DNA of 64,000 bases, taken from Bacteroidetes bacterium 37-13. Its GTDB lineage: Bacteria > Bacteroidota > Bacteroidia > Chitinophagales > LD1. Every line of letters begins with the position of its first letter. Positions within the stretch are counted from its first letter, which is position 1. A program made the translations under genes and the position numbers. This document shows, piece after piece, positions 9,070 through 18,797 of this stretch. The notes below the pieces were generated by a model that worked only from the letters and a program-made list of their open reading frames with translations, made no database searches and was not told the origin of the DNA. Where the stretch lies: positions 1 to 64,000 of the forward strand of contig MKTC01000028.1 in assembly GCA_001897535.1 (NCBI GenBank), read 5' to 3'.

Positions 9070-11517
9070 TTATTGTTTTACAGGAATAAAATATTCCAAG
9101 TTAAGCGCACCTTTCACTTTAGCTTTTTGCAATGCCGCATCTATCACTTCGTCCATATTATTTACATAAGTAAAACGAACACCTTTTATGAACGCAGCAT
9201 TAATTTCTGCCACATCTTTTCGGTTCTTTTCGCCAATTACAATCTCTTTAATTCCTGCGCGTTTGGCTGCTAAAATTTTCTCTTTTATACCACCAACCGG
9301 CATCACTTTTCCGCGCAAAGTTATTTCGCCTGTCATGGCTAAAAATGGTTTCACTCTGCGTTGTGTAAACAGCGAAGCAAGTGCTGTAAAAAGTGTAATT
9401 CCCGCACTTGGCCCATCTTTTGGCACAGCGCCTTCCGGCACGTGAATATGAATGTTTACGTGTTTAAAAACTTCAGCATTGATACCTAATTTTTCAGCAT
9501 TGGCTTTTAGATAGGTTACGGCAAGTGTGGCACTTTCTTTCATCACATCACCTAAATTGCCGGTGAGCGTTAAATTGCCGCTGCCTTTGCTCAAAGTAGT
9601 TTCAATAAACAGAATATCGCCACCCACCGAGGTATAAGCCAAACCAACAGAAACTCCCGGTTGCTGCTCTTCGGCATAAATGCTTTTATCGAATTTTTCG
9701 GGTCCTAAAATTTCGTGTAAATTTTCAGTTTTTATTGCTGCATTGTACTTAGTTCCTTCAGCTACTTTTTTAGCCGTATTGCGCATTACGGCAGCCAAAA
9801 CCCTATCTAATTCGCGCACACCGCTCTCTTTGGTGTATTGCTCAATTAGGCTCTCTAAAACGGTATCGCTCAAGCTCACTTGCTTTTTCTTTAATCCATG
9901 ATTTTCTATTTGCTTTTGAACTAAATGCTTTTTGGCAATCTGAACTTTTTCTTCAATAGAATAACCTTCAATAGGAATAATTTCCATGCGGTCGCGCAGT
10001 GCCGGCTGAATAGTAGAAAGTGAATTGGCAGTAGCAATAAAAAGCACTTTGCTCAAGTCGTATTCCAACTCTAAATAATTATCGTAAAACGAACTGTTTT
10101 GTTCCGGATCAAGTACTTCTAAAAGCGCGCTCGAAGGGTCGCCACGATAATCGTTTCCAATTTTATCTATCTCATCTAAAATCATTACCGGATTGCTGCT
10201 CTTCGCCTTTTTAAGGGATTGAATAATTCTTCCGGGCATGGCTCCAATATATGTTTTTCTATGCCCGCGAATTTCAGCTTCATCGTGTAAACCACCTAAA
10301 GCAACACGCACATATTTTCTACCTAAAGCTTTAGCAATGCTTTGCCCAAGCGAAGTTTTACCAACGCCCGGAGGGCCAACCAAACAGAGTATTGGACTTT
10401 TCATATCGCCTTTTAGTTTTAGCACCGCTAAGTATTCTAAAATACGCTCTTTCACTTTTTCAATTCCGTAATGGTCGGTATCTAAAACCCGCTTCGATTT
10501 TTTTATGTTGAATTGGTCTTGTGTGTAACTTCCCCAAGGCAAATCTAAAACGGTATCAATGTAATTCATCACCACGCTAAACTCGGCAGCCGCAGGGTTC
10601 ATGCGTTGCAGTTTATCTAATTCTTTCTCTACCGTTTCGCGCACTTGTGTTGGTGGGTTTAGCTTTTCCAACTTTTCACGTAGGCGCTGAATATCTTTGT
10701 CGGTGCTATTCATTCCTAATTCTTCCTGAATAGTTTTGAGTTGTTGGTTCAGAAAGTAATCGCGCTGTTGCTTATCAAATTCGGTGCGAACTTTATTTTG
10801 AATTTCATTTTTCATTTCAAGCACTTGCAATTCATCTTGCAAATACTTTAAAACAAGTTTCACGCGATCGCGCATATCTGCCATTTCGAGCAGGTCTTGT
10901 TTCTTTTTAATTTCAATATTTAGGTTTGATGAAATGAAGTGAACCAGTGTAACCGGATTGCCGATATTTTTTAATAAAATTGAAGCATCAGTTGGAATTT
11001 GCGGGTTGATTTTTATGATGTTGTTCGCTAAATCTTTAATGGTTTCGAGCGACACATTAAACTCTTTATCGTTGAGCGGGATAATATCTTCTAAAAGCTC
11101 AATTTTAGCTTTCATAAAAGGCTCGGTGGTAAGCAAAGAAGTTGCGATAAAGCGATTTCTACCTTGAATGATGGCGGTTGTAGAACCATCGGGCATTTTT
11201 ATCAAGCGTAGAATTTGCGCAACAGTTCCAATTTTAAACAAGTTGTTAAATTCCGGCTCTTCAATATTTGGGTCAGATTGACCGACAACACCAATCAACT
11301 TCGTAGTCTTATACGCCTCTTTGACAGCCAGAATACTTTTATCTCTTCCCACGGTAATGGGAATAGCCACACCCGGAAACAACACGGTGTTTCGCAAAGG
11401 CAAAAGCGGCATTTCTAAAGGTATATCGCTGGTTTTGGCGACATCGTTATCATCGGGAATAATAGGTAAAAAATCTCCTTCTTCATCACCATTTTGCGCA
11501 ATAAAATCAAAAGTCAT
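9070..11517 (-). CDS. lon: Endopeptidase La (ATP-dependent Lon protease)
   Basis: The 815-residue protein has the full LonA layout. An N-terminal substrate-binding LON domain begins around LPLLPLRNTVLFPGV, and a coiled linker follows. The AAA+ module has Walker A GPPGVGKTS and Walker B VMILDEIDKI, and the C-terminal serine protease domain has the catalytic Ser in PKDGPSAGIT and a Lys in the GGIKEKILAAKRAG region. It degrades misfolded and regulatory proteins in the cytoplasm. The acidic N-terminal lead (DEEGDFLPIIPDDND) is common in Bacteroidota Lon. It is probably monocistronic: the acyltransferase upstream ends 77 bp away and the 3' side has the palindromic repeat. No heat-shock operator was recognised. 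Confidence 0.97.
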   Translation of the reverse strand: MTFDFIAQNGDEEGDFLPIIPDDNDVAKTSDIPLEMPLLPLRNTVLFPGVAIPITVGRDKSILAVKEAYKTTKLIGVVGQSDPNIEEPEFNNLFKIGTVAQILRLIKMPDGSTTAIIQGRNRFIATSLLTTEPFMKAKIELLEDIIPLNDKEFNVSLETIKDLANNIIKINPQIPTDASILLKNIGNPVTLVHFISSNLNIEIKKKQDLLEMADMRDRVKLVLKYLQDELQVLEMKNEIQNKVRTEFDKQQRDYFLNQQLKTIQEELGMNSTDKDIQRLREKLEKLNPPTQVRETVEKELDKLQRMNPAAAEFSVVMNYIDTVLDLPWGSYTQDQFNIKKSKRVLDTDHYGIEKVKERILEYLAVLKLKGDMKSPILCLVGPPGVGKTSLGQSIAKALGRKYVRVALGGLHDEAEIRGHRKTYIGAMPGRIIQSLKKAKSSNPVMILDEIDKIGNDYRGDPSSALLEVLDPEQNSSFYDNYLELEYDLSKVLFIATANSLSTIQPALRDRMEIIPIEGYSIEEKVQIAKKHLVQKQIENHGLKKKQVSLSDTVLESLIEQYTKESGVRELDRVLAAVMRNTAKKVAEGTKYNAAIKTENLHEILGPEKFDKSIYAEEQQPGVSVGLAYTSVGGDILFIETTLSKGSGNLTLTGNLGDVMKESATLAVTYLKANAEKLGINAEVFKHVNIHIHVPEGAVPKDGPSAGITLFTALASLFTQRRVKPFLAMTGEITLRGKVMPVGGIKEKILAAKRAGIKEIVIGEKNRKDVAEINAAFIKGVRFTYVNNMDEVIDAALQKAKVKGALNLEYFIPVKQ

Positions 11518-11594
11518 CTTGGCAGTTTTAAAAATTAAAAAAACAGAAACTTAATATAGTCAATAGCTGTGCCAAAAAATGAAATGAGCAATTT

Positions 11595-12719
11595 TTAATT
11601 TCTTGCGAATCGCTTTTTTAAATTGATGAAAGGCAATTCAAAGAAACGATACGACAATGCAGAGATTGATAAAGTGAGTACAATAACTAAGGAGTAAGCA
11701 CATAAATTTAATACAAGATTGTTTTCAAACGTAGGCAAGTATTTCTTTAAAAATATAAACACGGCTGGTATAATAAATGGATGATACATGTAAATGCCGT
11801 AAGAAATTGTGCCTAAATAAGAAAAGAAAGATGGCAGTTTAATCTTGTTAAGTACACTGATATATAGAATGAGATAGCAGAACAATGATGAATACAGCAA
11901 GTTATGAATTCCTTGAATTGTGATACCATTATACAACAGCACAAATGTGAGTGTAAAGATAGCTGCTCGAATAGGAAAAGAGAAAAACCAACCACTCAAC
12001 TTTTCTTTATGAAAATAGACCAAATACGCTCCGATGCCTCCAATTGCCATACATTCAAATCGCGTAACTTTTAAAAATTCAACAGCATACTCAAAAAAGC
12101 TGTGAGGGTATTTACTTTGAAGAAAAGCAAATAGAAACTTGAAAGCATACTCAATAATTATTACACCCAAAATTGCACGTAGCGGCTTTTTAATAAACTT
12201 AATTAGCAATGGCCAAAAAAGATAAAACTGTTCTTCAACGCCAATGCTCCAGGTGTGCCCAATAAATAGAATTGTTTTTCCGGCTATTACTAATCCGAGA
12301 TTAGAGAAAAAGGTAAAATACATGAGCAGAATAGCAGGCGAATAAGTTTGAAAACTTTCATAGCTTTCATTGAAAATACTCAAATATGGAAGAATGAAAA
12401 TTCCTACTATCACTATGAGATAGTAAAGCGGCCATATTCGCAGAACCCTTCTTAGATAAAATTGTTTTATTGAAACTGTACTATATTTTTCCTTTTCTCC
12501 AAGTAGTAGATAAGTAATTAAAAAACCACTTAAAACAAAGAAAAAAGTAACGGCTACCGGACCAATAAACTTAATAAAAGTATTCGGAAAACTATTTGAA
12601 AGCCCAAAGTCAAGAAGTTTCGCTTCTTCAATATGATAAATGACTACTAAAAATGCTGCAAAAAATCTAAATGGATCTAAGCCCGGAAAATATACTGTAG
12701 TCTTTTTTTCAATAGTCAT
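11595..12719 (-). CDS. Acyltransferase 3 family membrane protein (OafA-like)
   Basis: This 374-residue polytopic protein begins with the typical GLDPFRFFAAFLVVIYH motif of acyltransferase-3 proteins, in which the histidine of the first membrane helix is essential. A second family landmark, HTWSIGVEEQFYLFWP, is present near residue 155. About ten hydrophobic helices follow, ending in a basic tail. Family members O-acetylate or otherwise acylate cell-surface glycans using cytoplasmic acyl donors. No glycan-synthesis genes lie directly beside it, so the substrate is unknown. It is divergent from the DUF4175 gene across a 242-bp gap. Confidence 0.88.
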   Translation of the reverse strand: MTIEKKTTVYFPGLDPFRFFAAFLVVIYHIEEAKLLDFGLSNSFPNTFIKFIGPVAVTFFFVLSGFLITYLLLGEKEKYSTVSIKQFYLRRVLRIWPLYYLIVIVGIFILPYLSIFNESYESFQTYSPAILLMYFTFFSNLGLVIAGKTILFIGHTWSIGVEEQFYLFWPLLIKFIKKPLRAILGVIIIEYAFKFLFAFLQSKYPHSFFEYAVEFLKVTRFECMAIGGIGAYLVYFHKEKLSGWFFSFPIRAAIFTLTFVLLYNGITIQGIHNLLYSSLFCYLILYISVLNKIKLPSFFSYLGTISYGIYMYHPFIIPAVFIFLKKYLPTFENNLVLNLCAYSLVIVLTLSISALSYRFFELPFINLKKRFARN

Positions 12720-12961
12720 TTGTTTTTAAGTAGTTGTTTCTTGCCGGCTAAAGTAATTTGGCGCTGCTATTATGATATATTTTATTCAAAGTTAAACCGC
12801 TTTTTAATTGTTGCGGTATTTAGTTTAGCGTAAGCATTACACAATTTTTAATTCCGCTCTATGGCAAATGGGCAATCTTTTTTAGAGAGCAAAAACCAAA
12901 TACACACCAATAAATCTTAAACTACTTCGTTTCTTCGTTTTGCGTATTATTTTAGCACCAA

Positions 12962-15900
12962 ATGAGCGAAAACCGCTATAGCGAATTACTGAATAAATTA
13001 GATGCATTTACCCGCAAATATTACCTGAATGAAATTTTGCGCGGAGTAATATTTACAAGCATTTACGTGCTTGTACTTTTCCTATTCGTAAATCTTGCGG
13101 AGTATTATTTGTTTCTTTCTACCACCTTGCGAAAAGTTCTTTTTTATGGCTTTTTGTTTTCATCTGCTTTAGTATTTACACGTTTTGTATTGCTACCACT
13201 TTTTAGATATTACAAATTAGGCAAAATAATTTCGCACGAAACTGCTGCTGAAATTATTGGCAAACACTTTGCAGAAGTAAAAGATAAACTGCTCAATGTT
13301 TTGCAGTTGAAAAAGATGGAAAACAGTAGTGATATTTCGCTTCTGCAAGCAAGCATACAGCAAAAAGCAAATGAACTAAAACCAATAAATTTTGCACTGG
13401 CGATAGACCTTAAACAGAACCGAAAATACGCAAAATACTTGTTGCCTCCGGCATTGATTTTGCTTTTCATCATCATTGCTGCGCCAAATGTAATTACCGA
13501 AAGCAGCAAGCGCTTATACCTCAACAATCAAGAGTTTGAAAAAGCAGCACCATTCACTTTTATAATTGAAAATAAAGAGTTGAAGGCATTGCAAAATACT
13601 GATTTCACACTGCAAGTACGCATGGAAGGAAACAGCTTGCCTGCAGAAGTTTATGTAGAAACAGAGAAACAAAATTTTAAGCTGAAAAAACTTTCAGCAA
13701 ACACCTTTTCGCACACTTTTAGTTCACTTCAGCAATCGCTTTCTTTTAATTTACAAGCAAATGGTTTTCGCTCCAAAACATATCGAATTGAAGCGCTTGC
13801 AAAGCCTACCATTGCTTCGTTTGATGTGCGTTGTAACTACCCTGCTTACACCGGAAAGCAAGATGAAACTTTGCGCGGAACGGGTGATTTGAGTGTGCCG
13901 CTTGGAACTAAACTTTCTTGGCTTTTCAAAACCACAAACACTTCACAGGTTGAGATTAAAACCGATGCGCAAACTTTTAAACTTTCACCAAAAGAAAGCG
14001 ATAAATTTCTGTTTGAAACTACAGCAAAACAATCGTTGCGCTATACTGTTTTTATTTCTAACAACGAAACAGGAATTCAAGATTCTGTAAACTATTCATT
14101 AAATGTAATTCCCGATTTGTATCCAACAATTGAAGTGAGTGAAAAGCGCGATACCAGCAACAAAGATTACTTCTATTACATTGGCGAAGTTGGTGATGAT
14201 TACGGTGTAAAAAATCTCACTTTTCATTATTCGATTGAACGCGAAGATTCTTCGCAGAATGCAAGCAGAAATCAAGTGGCTAATGTGCCAATTGCTTCAG
14301 GAAACACCAATGCTCGATTTACCTATTTCTGGAATCTAAAAGAAATTGGTTTAAAGCCGGGCGACAAAATGAATTACTATTTTGAAGTGTGGGACAACGA
14401 TGGCGTAAACGGAAGCAAAAGCACACGCAGTAGTTTGTATAATTTCAACATGCCTTCGCAGCGCGCGCTGGAGAAAGAAATTGATGCACAAAGCGATGAG
14501 TTGAAAAAAGATTTAAGTGCTTCAATGAAGCAAGCAAAGGATTTAAAAGACAAATTGAAAGATGCCCAAGACAAATTGCTCGAAAAGAAAAATTTGAATT
14601 GGGAGGACAAGAAAAATCTAAACGACCTTGCCGATAAACAGAAAGAATTACAGGAGCAACTCAAGGAAATAAAAGATAAATTAAACGAAACTTTAAAGAA
14701 ACAAGAAGACGTAAATCCTGCGAGCGAGCAGCTAAAGCAGAAGCAAGAAAAATTGCAAGAACTTTTCAATAAAGTATTAGACGATGAGATAAAAAAACTC
14801 TACGACAAATTAGCTAAAATGCTCGAAGAACTGAACAAGAAAGATGCAGTAGAAAAGATGAGCGAAATGCAAATGAGCAATGAAAAATTAGAGAAAGAAC
14901 TTGACCGAATGCTCGAACTTTTTAAAAAGTTAGAATTCAACAAAAAGTTAGAAGAAACAGCAAATAAATTAGAGCAGTTAGCTAAAAAGCAAGAAGAGTT
15001 AGCGAAGCAAACCGAAGAGCAAAAAGAAAATGCAGCAAACGATAAACAAAATAAAAATGCCGATGCTCAAAAACAAGAGCAACAAAAGCAATTACAAGCA
15101 GAGCAGAAGAAGTTGCAAGAGCAACTAAAAGAAGCGACAGAAGATTTGAATGAACTTAAAAAATTGAACGAAGAAAGCAAGAGCGAACAAGATATGAAAG
15201 AGGCAGAGCAAAACATGGAAACTGCCGAAAAGCAAATGGACGATGCGCAACAGCAAATGGAGCAAAGCCAAAATCAAAAAGCTTCGCAGAACCAAAAAAG
15301 TGCTGCCAACAACATGAAAAGTGCTGCTCAGAAAATGAAAAATATGAAGAACCAAATGGAGCAAGATGCTTTGGCTGAAGATATGCAAGCACTGCGCCAG
15401 TTGCTTAAAAACATTATGAAACTTTCGTTTGAACAAGAAGGCTTAATGAATGAACTAAAGGCAATTAACATCAACAACCCCAAGTATGTACAGTTGATGA
15501 AAACACAGCAAAAAATTCGCGAAAATTCTAAGATGGTTGAAGATAGTTTGTACGCACTTGCACGCAGACAAGAAAGCATACAAAGTTTTGTTACCAAAGA
15601 AATGAATAATGTAAATCGCTACCTTGCAAAAACGATTGCACATTTAGAAGATAGATATATTTCAAATGCGCTGAGCGACCAACAATTTGTAATGACAGGC
15701 TACAACAACTTAGCACTAATGCTTAGTGAAAGCCTACAAAATATGCAAATGCAAATGAGCGAAAGCCAAAGCGACCAGCAACAAAGTGGCAAGCCAAGTG
15801 CAGCATGTAAAAAGCCCGGAAAAAACAATAAAGGAATGCCCAATATGTCGCAAATGCAAAAGCAGTTGAACGATAAAATAAATCAGTTGGGTGAAATGAT

Positions 15901-16375
15901 GAAACGCGAAGGTGCAGGGCAACAAGGCAATAGAGAATTTCAAAAAGAATTGAGCAAGCAGTTTAGCGAATTAGCAGGTAAGCAAGCAGAGCTAAGAAAA
16001 GCTTTAGAAAAAATGAACCAAGAGCAGAATAAAGATGGTAAAAACTCTTTAGGCAACTTAGGAGAAGCTATTGAGAAAATGAACCAAACCGAAACACAAT
16101 TGGTAAATAAGCAACTTACTACTGAAATGCTTAAACGCCAACAAGAAATATTTACACGTTTGTTAGAAGCAGAAAATGCACAGCGCCAACGCGAAGAACA
16201 ACCCGAAAGAGAAAGTAGAACAGGGCAAGATACCAATAGAAAAATGCCGCCTTCTTTAGAAGAATATTTAAAACAGCAACAGCAACAAGCAGATTTCTTT
16301 AAAACAGTTCCGCCTTCGCTAAAGCCTTATTACAAACAACTCTCAGAGCAATATTTTAGAAATTTGAGTGAATAG
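12962..16375 (+). CDS. DUF4175 family membrane-anchored coiled-coil protein
   Basis: The 1137-residue product has two hydrophobic segments near the N-terminus (about residues 25-80) and a third around residues 155-175. A beta-rich extracytoplasmic region with Ig-like character (about 190-500) follows. After that comes an extremely long Lys/Glu/Gln/Met-rich region (about 500-1110) with strong heptad character and many QKEL, KQEE and QMQM runs. The start MSENRYSELLNKLDAF and overall shape match the Bacteroidota DUF4175 family. I know of no established function; a structural or envelope-tethering role is inference. The gene stands alone, with convergent and divergent neighbours, and many opposite-strand open frames across its coiled coil are shadows. 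Confidence 0.85.
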   Translation: MSENRYSELLNKLDAFTRKYYLNEILRGVIFTSIYVLVLFLFVNLAEYYLFLSTTLRKVLFYGFLFSSALVFTRFVLLPLFRYYKLGKIISHETAAEIIGKHFAEVKDKLLNVLQLKKMENSSDISLLQASIQQKANELKPINFALAIDLKQNRKYAKYLLPPALILLFIIIAAPNVITESSKRLYLNNQEFEKAAPFTFIIENKELKALQNTDFTLQVRMEGNSLPAEVYVETEKQNFKLKKLSANTFSHTFSSLQQSLSFNLQANGFRSKTYRIEALAKPTIASFDVRCNYPAYTGKQDETLRGTGDLSVPLGTKLSWLFKTTNTSQVEIKTDAQTFKLSPKESDKFLFETTAKQSLRYTVFISNNETGIQDSVNYSLNVIPDLYPTIEVSEKRDTSNKDYFYYIGEVGDDYGVKNLTFHYSIEREDSSQNASRNQVANVPIASGNTNARFTYFWNLKEIGLKPGDKMNYYFEVWDNDGVNGSKSTRSSLYNFNMPSQRALEKEIDAQSDELKKDLSASMKQAKDLKDKLKDAQDKLLEKKNLNWEDKKNLNDLADKQKELQEQLKEIKDKLNETLKKQEDVNPASEQLKQKQEKLQELFNKVLDDEIKKLYDKLAKMLEELNKKDAVEKMSEMQMSNEKLEKELDRMLELFKKLEFNKKLEETANKLEQLAKKQEELAKQTEEQKENAANDKQNKNADAQKQEQQKQLQAEQKKLQEQLKEATEDLNELKKLNEESKSEQDMKEAEQNMETAEKQMDDAQQQMEQSQNQKASQNQKSAANNMKSAAQKMKNMKNQMEQDALAEDMQALRQLLKNIMKLSFEQEGLMNELKAININNPKYVQLMKTQQKIRENSKMVEDSLYALARRQESIQSFVTKEMNNVNRYLAKTIAHLEDRYISNALSDQQFVMTGYNNLALMLSESLQNMQMQMSESQSDQQQSGKPSAACKKPGKNNKGMPNMSQMQKQLNDKINQLGEMMKREGAGQQGNREFQKELSKQFSELAGKQAELRKALEKMNQEQNKDGKNSLGNLGEAIEKMNQTETQLVNKQLTTEMLKRQQEIFTRLLEAENAQRQREEQPERESRTGQDTNRKMPPSLEEYLKQQQQQADFFKTVPPSLKPYYKQLSEQYFRNLSE

Positions 16376-16386
16376 CGATTTACTTC

Positions 16387-17760
16387 TTAGGATTTTTTTC
16401 CACCTAAAAGGCCTCCACGTTTAATTACATCATCAATAATAATTAAGCCAATTGCATAAAATGGCATTACCGGTATTTTATAGCGAACCAACGCACCAAA
16501 ATTAAAACTCGTAATACCTACTGCAAATGCGAGAATAATAGAAAACATAAAGCAGAAAGTAACATTGGAATCTAAGGCAAAAGCCTCCGGTAAACGGACT
16601 ATTTTTGTATGCCAAAGTATGCTTAGAGTAAGGTACATAAAAGCCATTCCTTCAAGCGAAGCCATAATATTAAATATGCTTCGTGCTTCAAAAATAAAAG
16701 GGCGAAATAAGGTAACCACAATACCTTGGGGAAAAATTTTTAATAATCCCATAAGAGTAAAATCTCCAGCACCGACAATGGTGTAAGAAGAGCCTCCCGT
16801 CATTTGATGCCAAGATTGATAACCTTCTGCAGTTTTTTGTAAGTTATTTATTGAATACTTTCCTAAGCTGTTACCAAACTCCCCGATTAAAAGAACTGAA
16901 AGTCCAATAGCTGCAACCATAAAAAAGGGACCTGTAACTATTCTAAGAAAACTACTACTTATTTTCTCCTTATATTTTGTAATTAGCCAATACCCCGCAG
17001 CCGGAATAAACGACAGAAGAATATATCCTTTTAGTTTGCCGACAACAATAGCCATTACAATACCGACCAAAATATTTTTAACCATACTCTGCCGCTTTAT
17101 TAAACCAAAATATATGTTGTATGTAAGCCAGCAAATTCCCATGTAAGTTAGCGTATCTTTCATAATTCCCGAACTCCAAAACACTGCTGATGGTATGAAC
17201 AAAGTAGCTATTGCTAATGGCTTTTTTAAGTGTGGATACATATCGTAGAACACTATAAAAAGCCGCCAAGAACCTAAGAACGCCAAGTAGCCAAAAACAA
17301 GTGAAGTGCAGAGGAAAGAATTCAATCCAAGCATGTTTATGACCGAAGTAATTTTTACGAAATAAACCTCTGAGCTTCCATACTTCATTAAGTAGCCATA
17401 ACCTGTGCCGTCTGAGGAGGAAATAAACCGATAGAACAATCCGATGTTATCACTAAAAAGATATTGTGTAGCATCTCCGGGATGTTTAAAAAAATATCGC
17501 AACCATTGGTAGCTCCAATGGTAAAAGCCCGTTGTATCACCTCCACCATAGAAGTATAGGTAAATAAAACAAAATGCCAATGACGCAATCAACTTAAACA
17601 TTAAACCTTGCCCGTAGTATTTGTATATTTCAGGATCTCCGGTAAGGTATCGTTGTCTGTATCTATTGCCTAAATAATAGATAATGGCAAAGTAGATAGG
17701 AAAAAGAGCAAAATCGAAAGGGGTTGGATCCGCCAATTGATGTATTCTTCCTAAAACCAT
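16387..17760 (-). CDS. Polytopic membrane protein of unknown function (possible glycan-related)
   Basis: This 457-residue protein has about ten to twelve hydrophobic helices with short loops. An N-terminal aromatic-rich loop is followed by a YFYGGGDTTGFYHW motif, suggesting a conserved extracytoplasmic acidic site. The distribution of helices resembles polymerase-like or GT-C-like membrane proteins of surface polysaccharide pathways, but I see no diagnostic motif and do not assign a reaction. It converges on the DUF4175 gene with an 11-bp gap and diverges from the SDR gene across 143 bp. The C-terminus is basic (VIKRGGLLGGKKS), consistent with a cytoplasmic end. Confidence 0.6.
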   Translation of the reverse strand: MVLGRIHQLADPTPFDFALFPIYFAIIYYLGNRYRQRYLTGDPEIYKYYGQGLMFKLIASLAFCFIYLYFYGGGDTTGFYHWSYQWLRYFFKHPGDATQYLFSDNIGLFYRFISSSDGTGYGYLMKYGSSEVYFVKITSVINMLGLNSFLCTSLVFGYLAFLGSWRLFIVFYDMYPHLKKPLAIATLFIPSAVFWSSGIMKDTLTYMGICWLTYNIYFGLIKRQSMVKNILVGIVMAIVVGKLKGYILLSFIPAAGYWLITKYKEKISSSFLRIVTGPFFMVAAIGLSVLLIGEFGNSLGKYSINNLQKTAEGYQSWHQMTGGSSYTIVGAGDFTLMGLLKIFPQGIVVTLFRPFIFEARSIFNIMASLEGMAFMYLTLSILWHTKIVRLPEAFALDSNVTFCFMFSIILAFAVGITSFNFGALVRYKIPVMPFYAIGLIIIDDVIKRGGLLGGKKS

Positions 17761-17903
17761 TTTGTAAAACTAACTGAATTTTGAGCAAACATAATATTGG
17801 AGTGTAAACTTTAAGGTTTAAATTATATTCACACTTACTTTATTGCGAATTACTGAATATTCGCAAGCATTAAATATTACTGCTTTTTAAGCACTATTAA
17901 ATC

Positions 17904-18797
17904 ATGAATTCATATAGCAACCCTCGCTTATTGGTAACTGGAGCCACAGGATTTTTAGGAAGTAGTTTATTGCCCATTGCGCTTGAAAACTATGAAGTAC
18001 ATTACATTGTTCACGAAAATCTAAGCCCATTTAGCAACGCCTATCCGCATCAAGTTTCGCTCAATGATTTTTCTACACTTGCGCGAGTTATTCGCCAAAT
18101 AAAACCAAGTATAATTTTACACTTGGCTGCTGTAACCGATGCGAATTTTTGCGAAGTTTTTCCATGGAGTGCCTGGAAAATAAATGTAGAAACAACCAAA
18201 CACTTAGCACTAATTGCAGCACAAGAAAATATTAAACTTTGCTTTGCTTCTACCGATATGGTTTTTGATGGCGAAAAAGGAAATTATACGGAAACAGATG
18301 TGGCTACACCGATAAGTAAATATGGAATACAAAAGGTAGAAGCGGAAAAAATAGTTTTAAATGCTTCATCACAAAATGCAATTTTTCGTTTGCCGCTTAT
18401 GTTTGGCTCACTTGCGAAGAAAAATTATTTTGCACATGTAATTACAGCATTAAAAGAACAGAAACCTATAAAATTATTTACTGATGAGTACCGCACCATT
18501 TGTGGTGTTGAAAGTGTAGCAACTGGCATTATTACGCTTTTAGAAAAAGCAAACGGCATTTTCCACTTAGGCGGACCACAAAGAATTTCGCGCTATGAAT
18601 TTGGATTGCTTGCGGCTAAAATTTTTAAGTTAGATAGCCATTTAATTATGCCATGCTTGCAATCTGAAATTAAAACTACAGCGCCTCGCCCAAAAGATGT
18701 ATCGCTAAATTCAACAAAGGCTATATATTTGGGTTTTAGACCAAAAGGTTTAGAAGAAGAACTACGCATAATTGCGCATGAAGCAACTCTCTCTTAA
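17904..18797 (+). CDS. NAD(P)-dependent SDR / dTDP-4-dehydrorhamnose reductase-like sugar nucleotide reductase
   Basis: The 297-residue product opens with a Rossmann GATGFLGSSLL nucleotide-binding motif. It keeps the extended-SDR catalytic pair as YGIQK (Tyr and Lys) preceded by a serine/threonine in FASTDMVFDGEKG. The sequence TDMVFDGEKGNYTETD and the C-terminal RPKDVSLNSTKA block closely resemble RmlD-type reductases. Those act in the cytoplasm on nucleotide sugars. No other rhamnose gene is nearby, so the substrate is uncertain. The ATG at 17904 gives the expected N-terminus. The 3' end overlaps the next gene by 20 bp, so they are likely translationally coupled. Confidence 0.85.
   Translation: MNSYSNPRLLVTGATGFLGSSLLPIALENYEVHYIVHENLSPFSNAYPHQVSLNDFSTLARVIRQIKPSIILHLAAVTDANFCEVFPWSAWKINVETTKHLALIAAQENIKLCFASTDMVFDGEKGNYTETDVATPISKYGIQKVEAEKIVLNASSQNAIFRLPLMFGSLAKKNYFAHVITALKEQKPIKLFTDEYRTICGVESVATGIITLLEKANGIFHLGGPQRISRYEFGLLAAKIFKLDSHLIMPCLQSEIKTTAPRPKDVSLNSTKAIYLGFRPKGLEEELRIIAHEATLS

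Noticed and set aside
9013..9273. Plus-strand 86-codon frame over the 3' end of lon
   Set aside because: It overlaps the conserved Lon protease C-terminus on the other strand and has no recognisable protein features.
14377..16236. Minus-strand open frames opposite the DUF4175 coiled coil
   Set aside because: Lys/Glu/Gln-rich codons on the plus strand give stop-poor Phe/Leu/Ser/Cys-rich frames on the other strand. None has a family motif.
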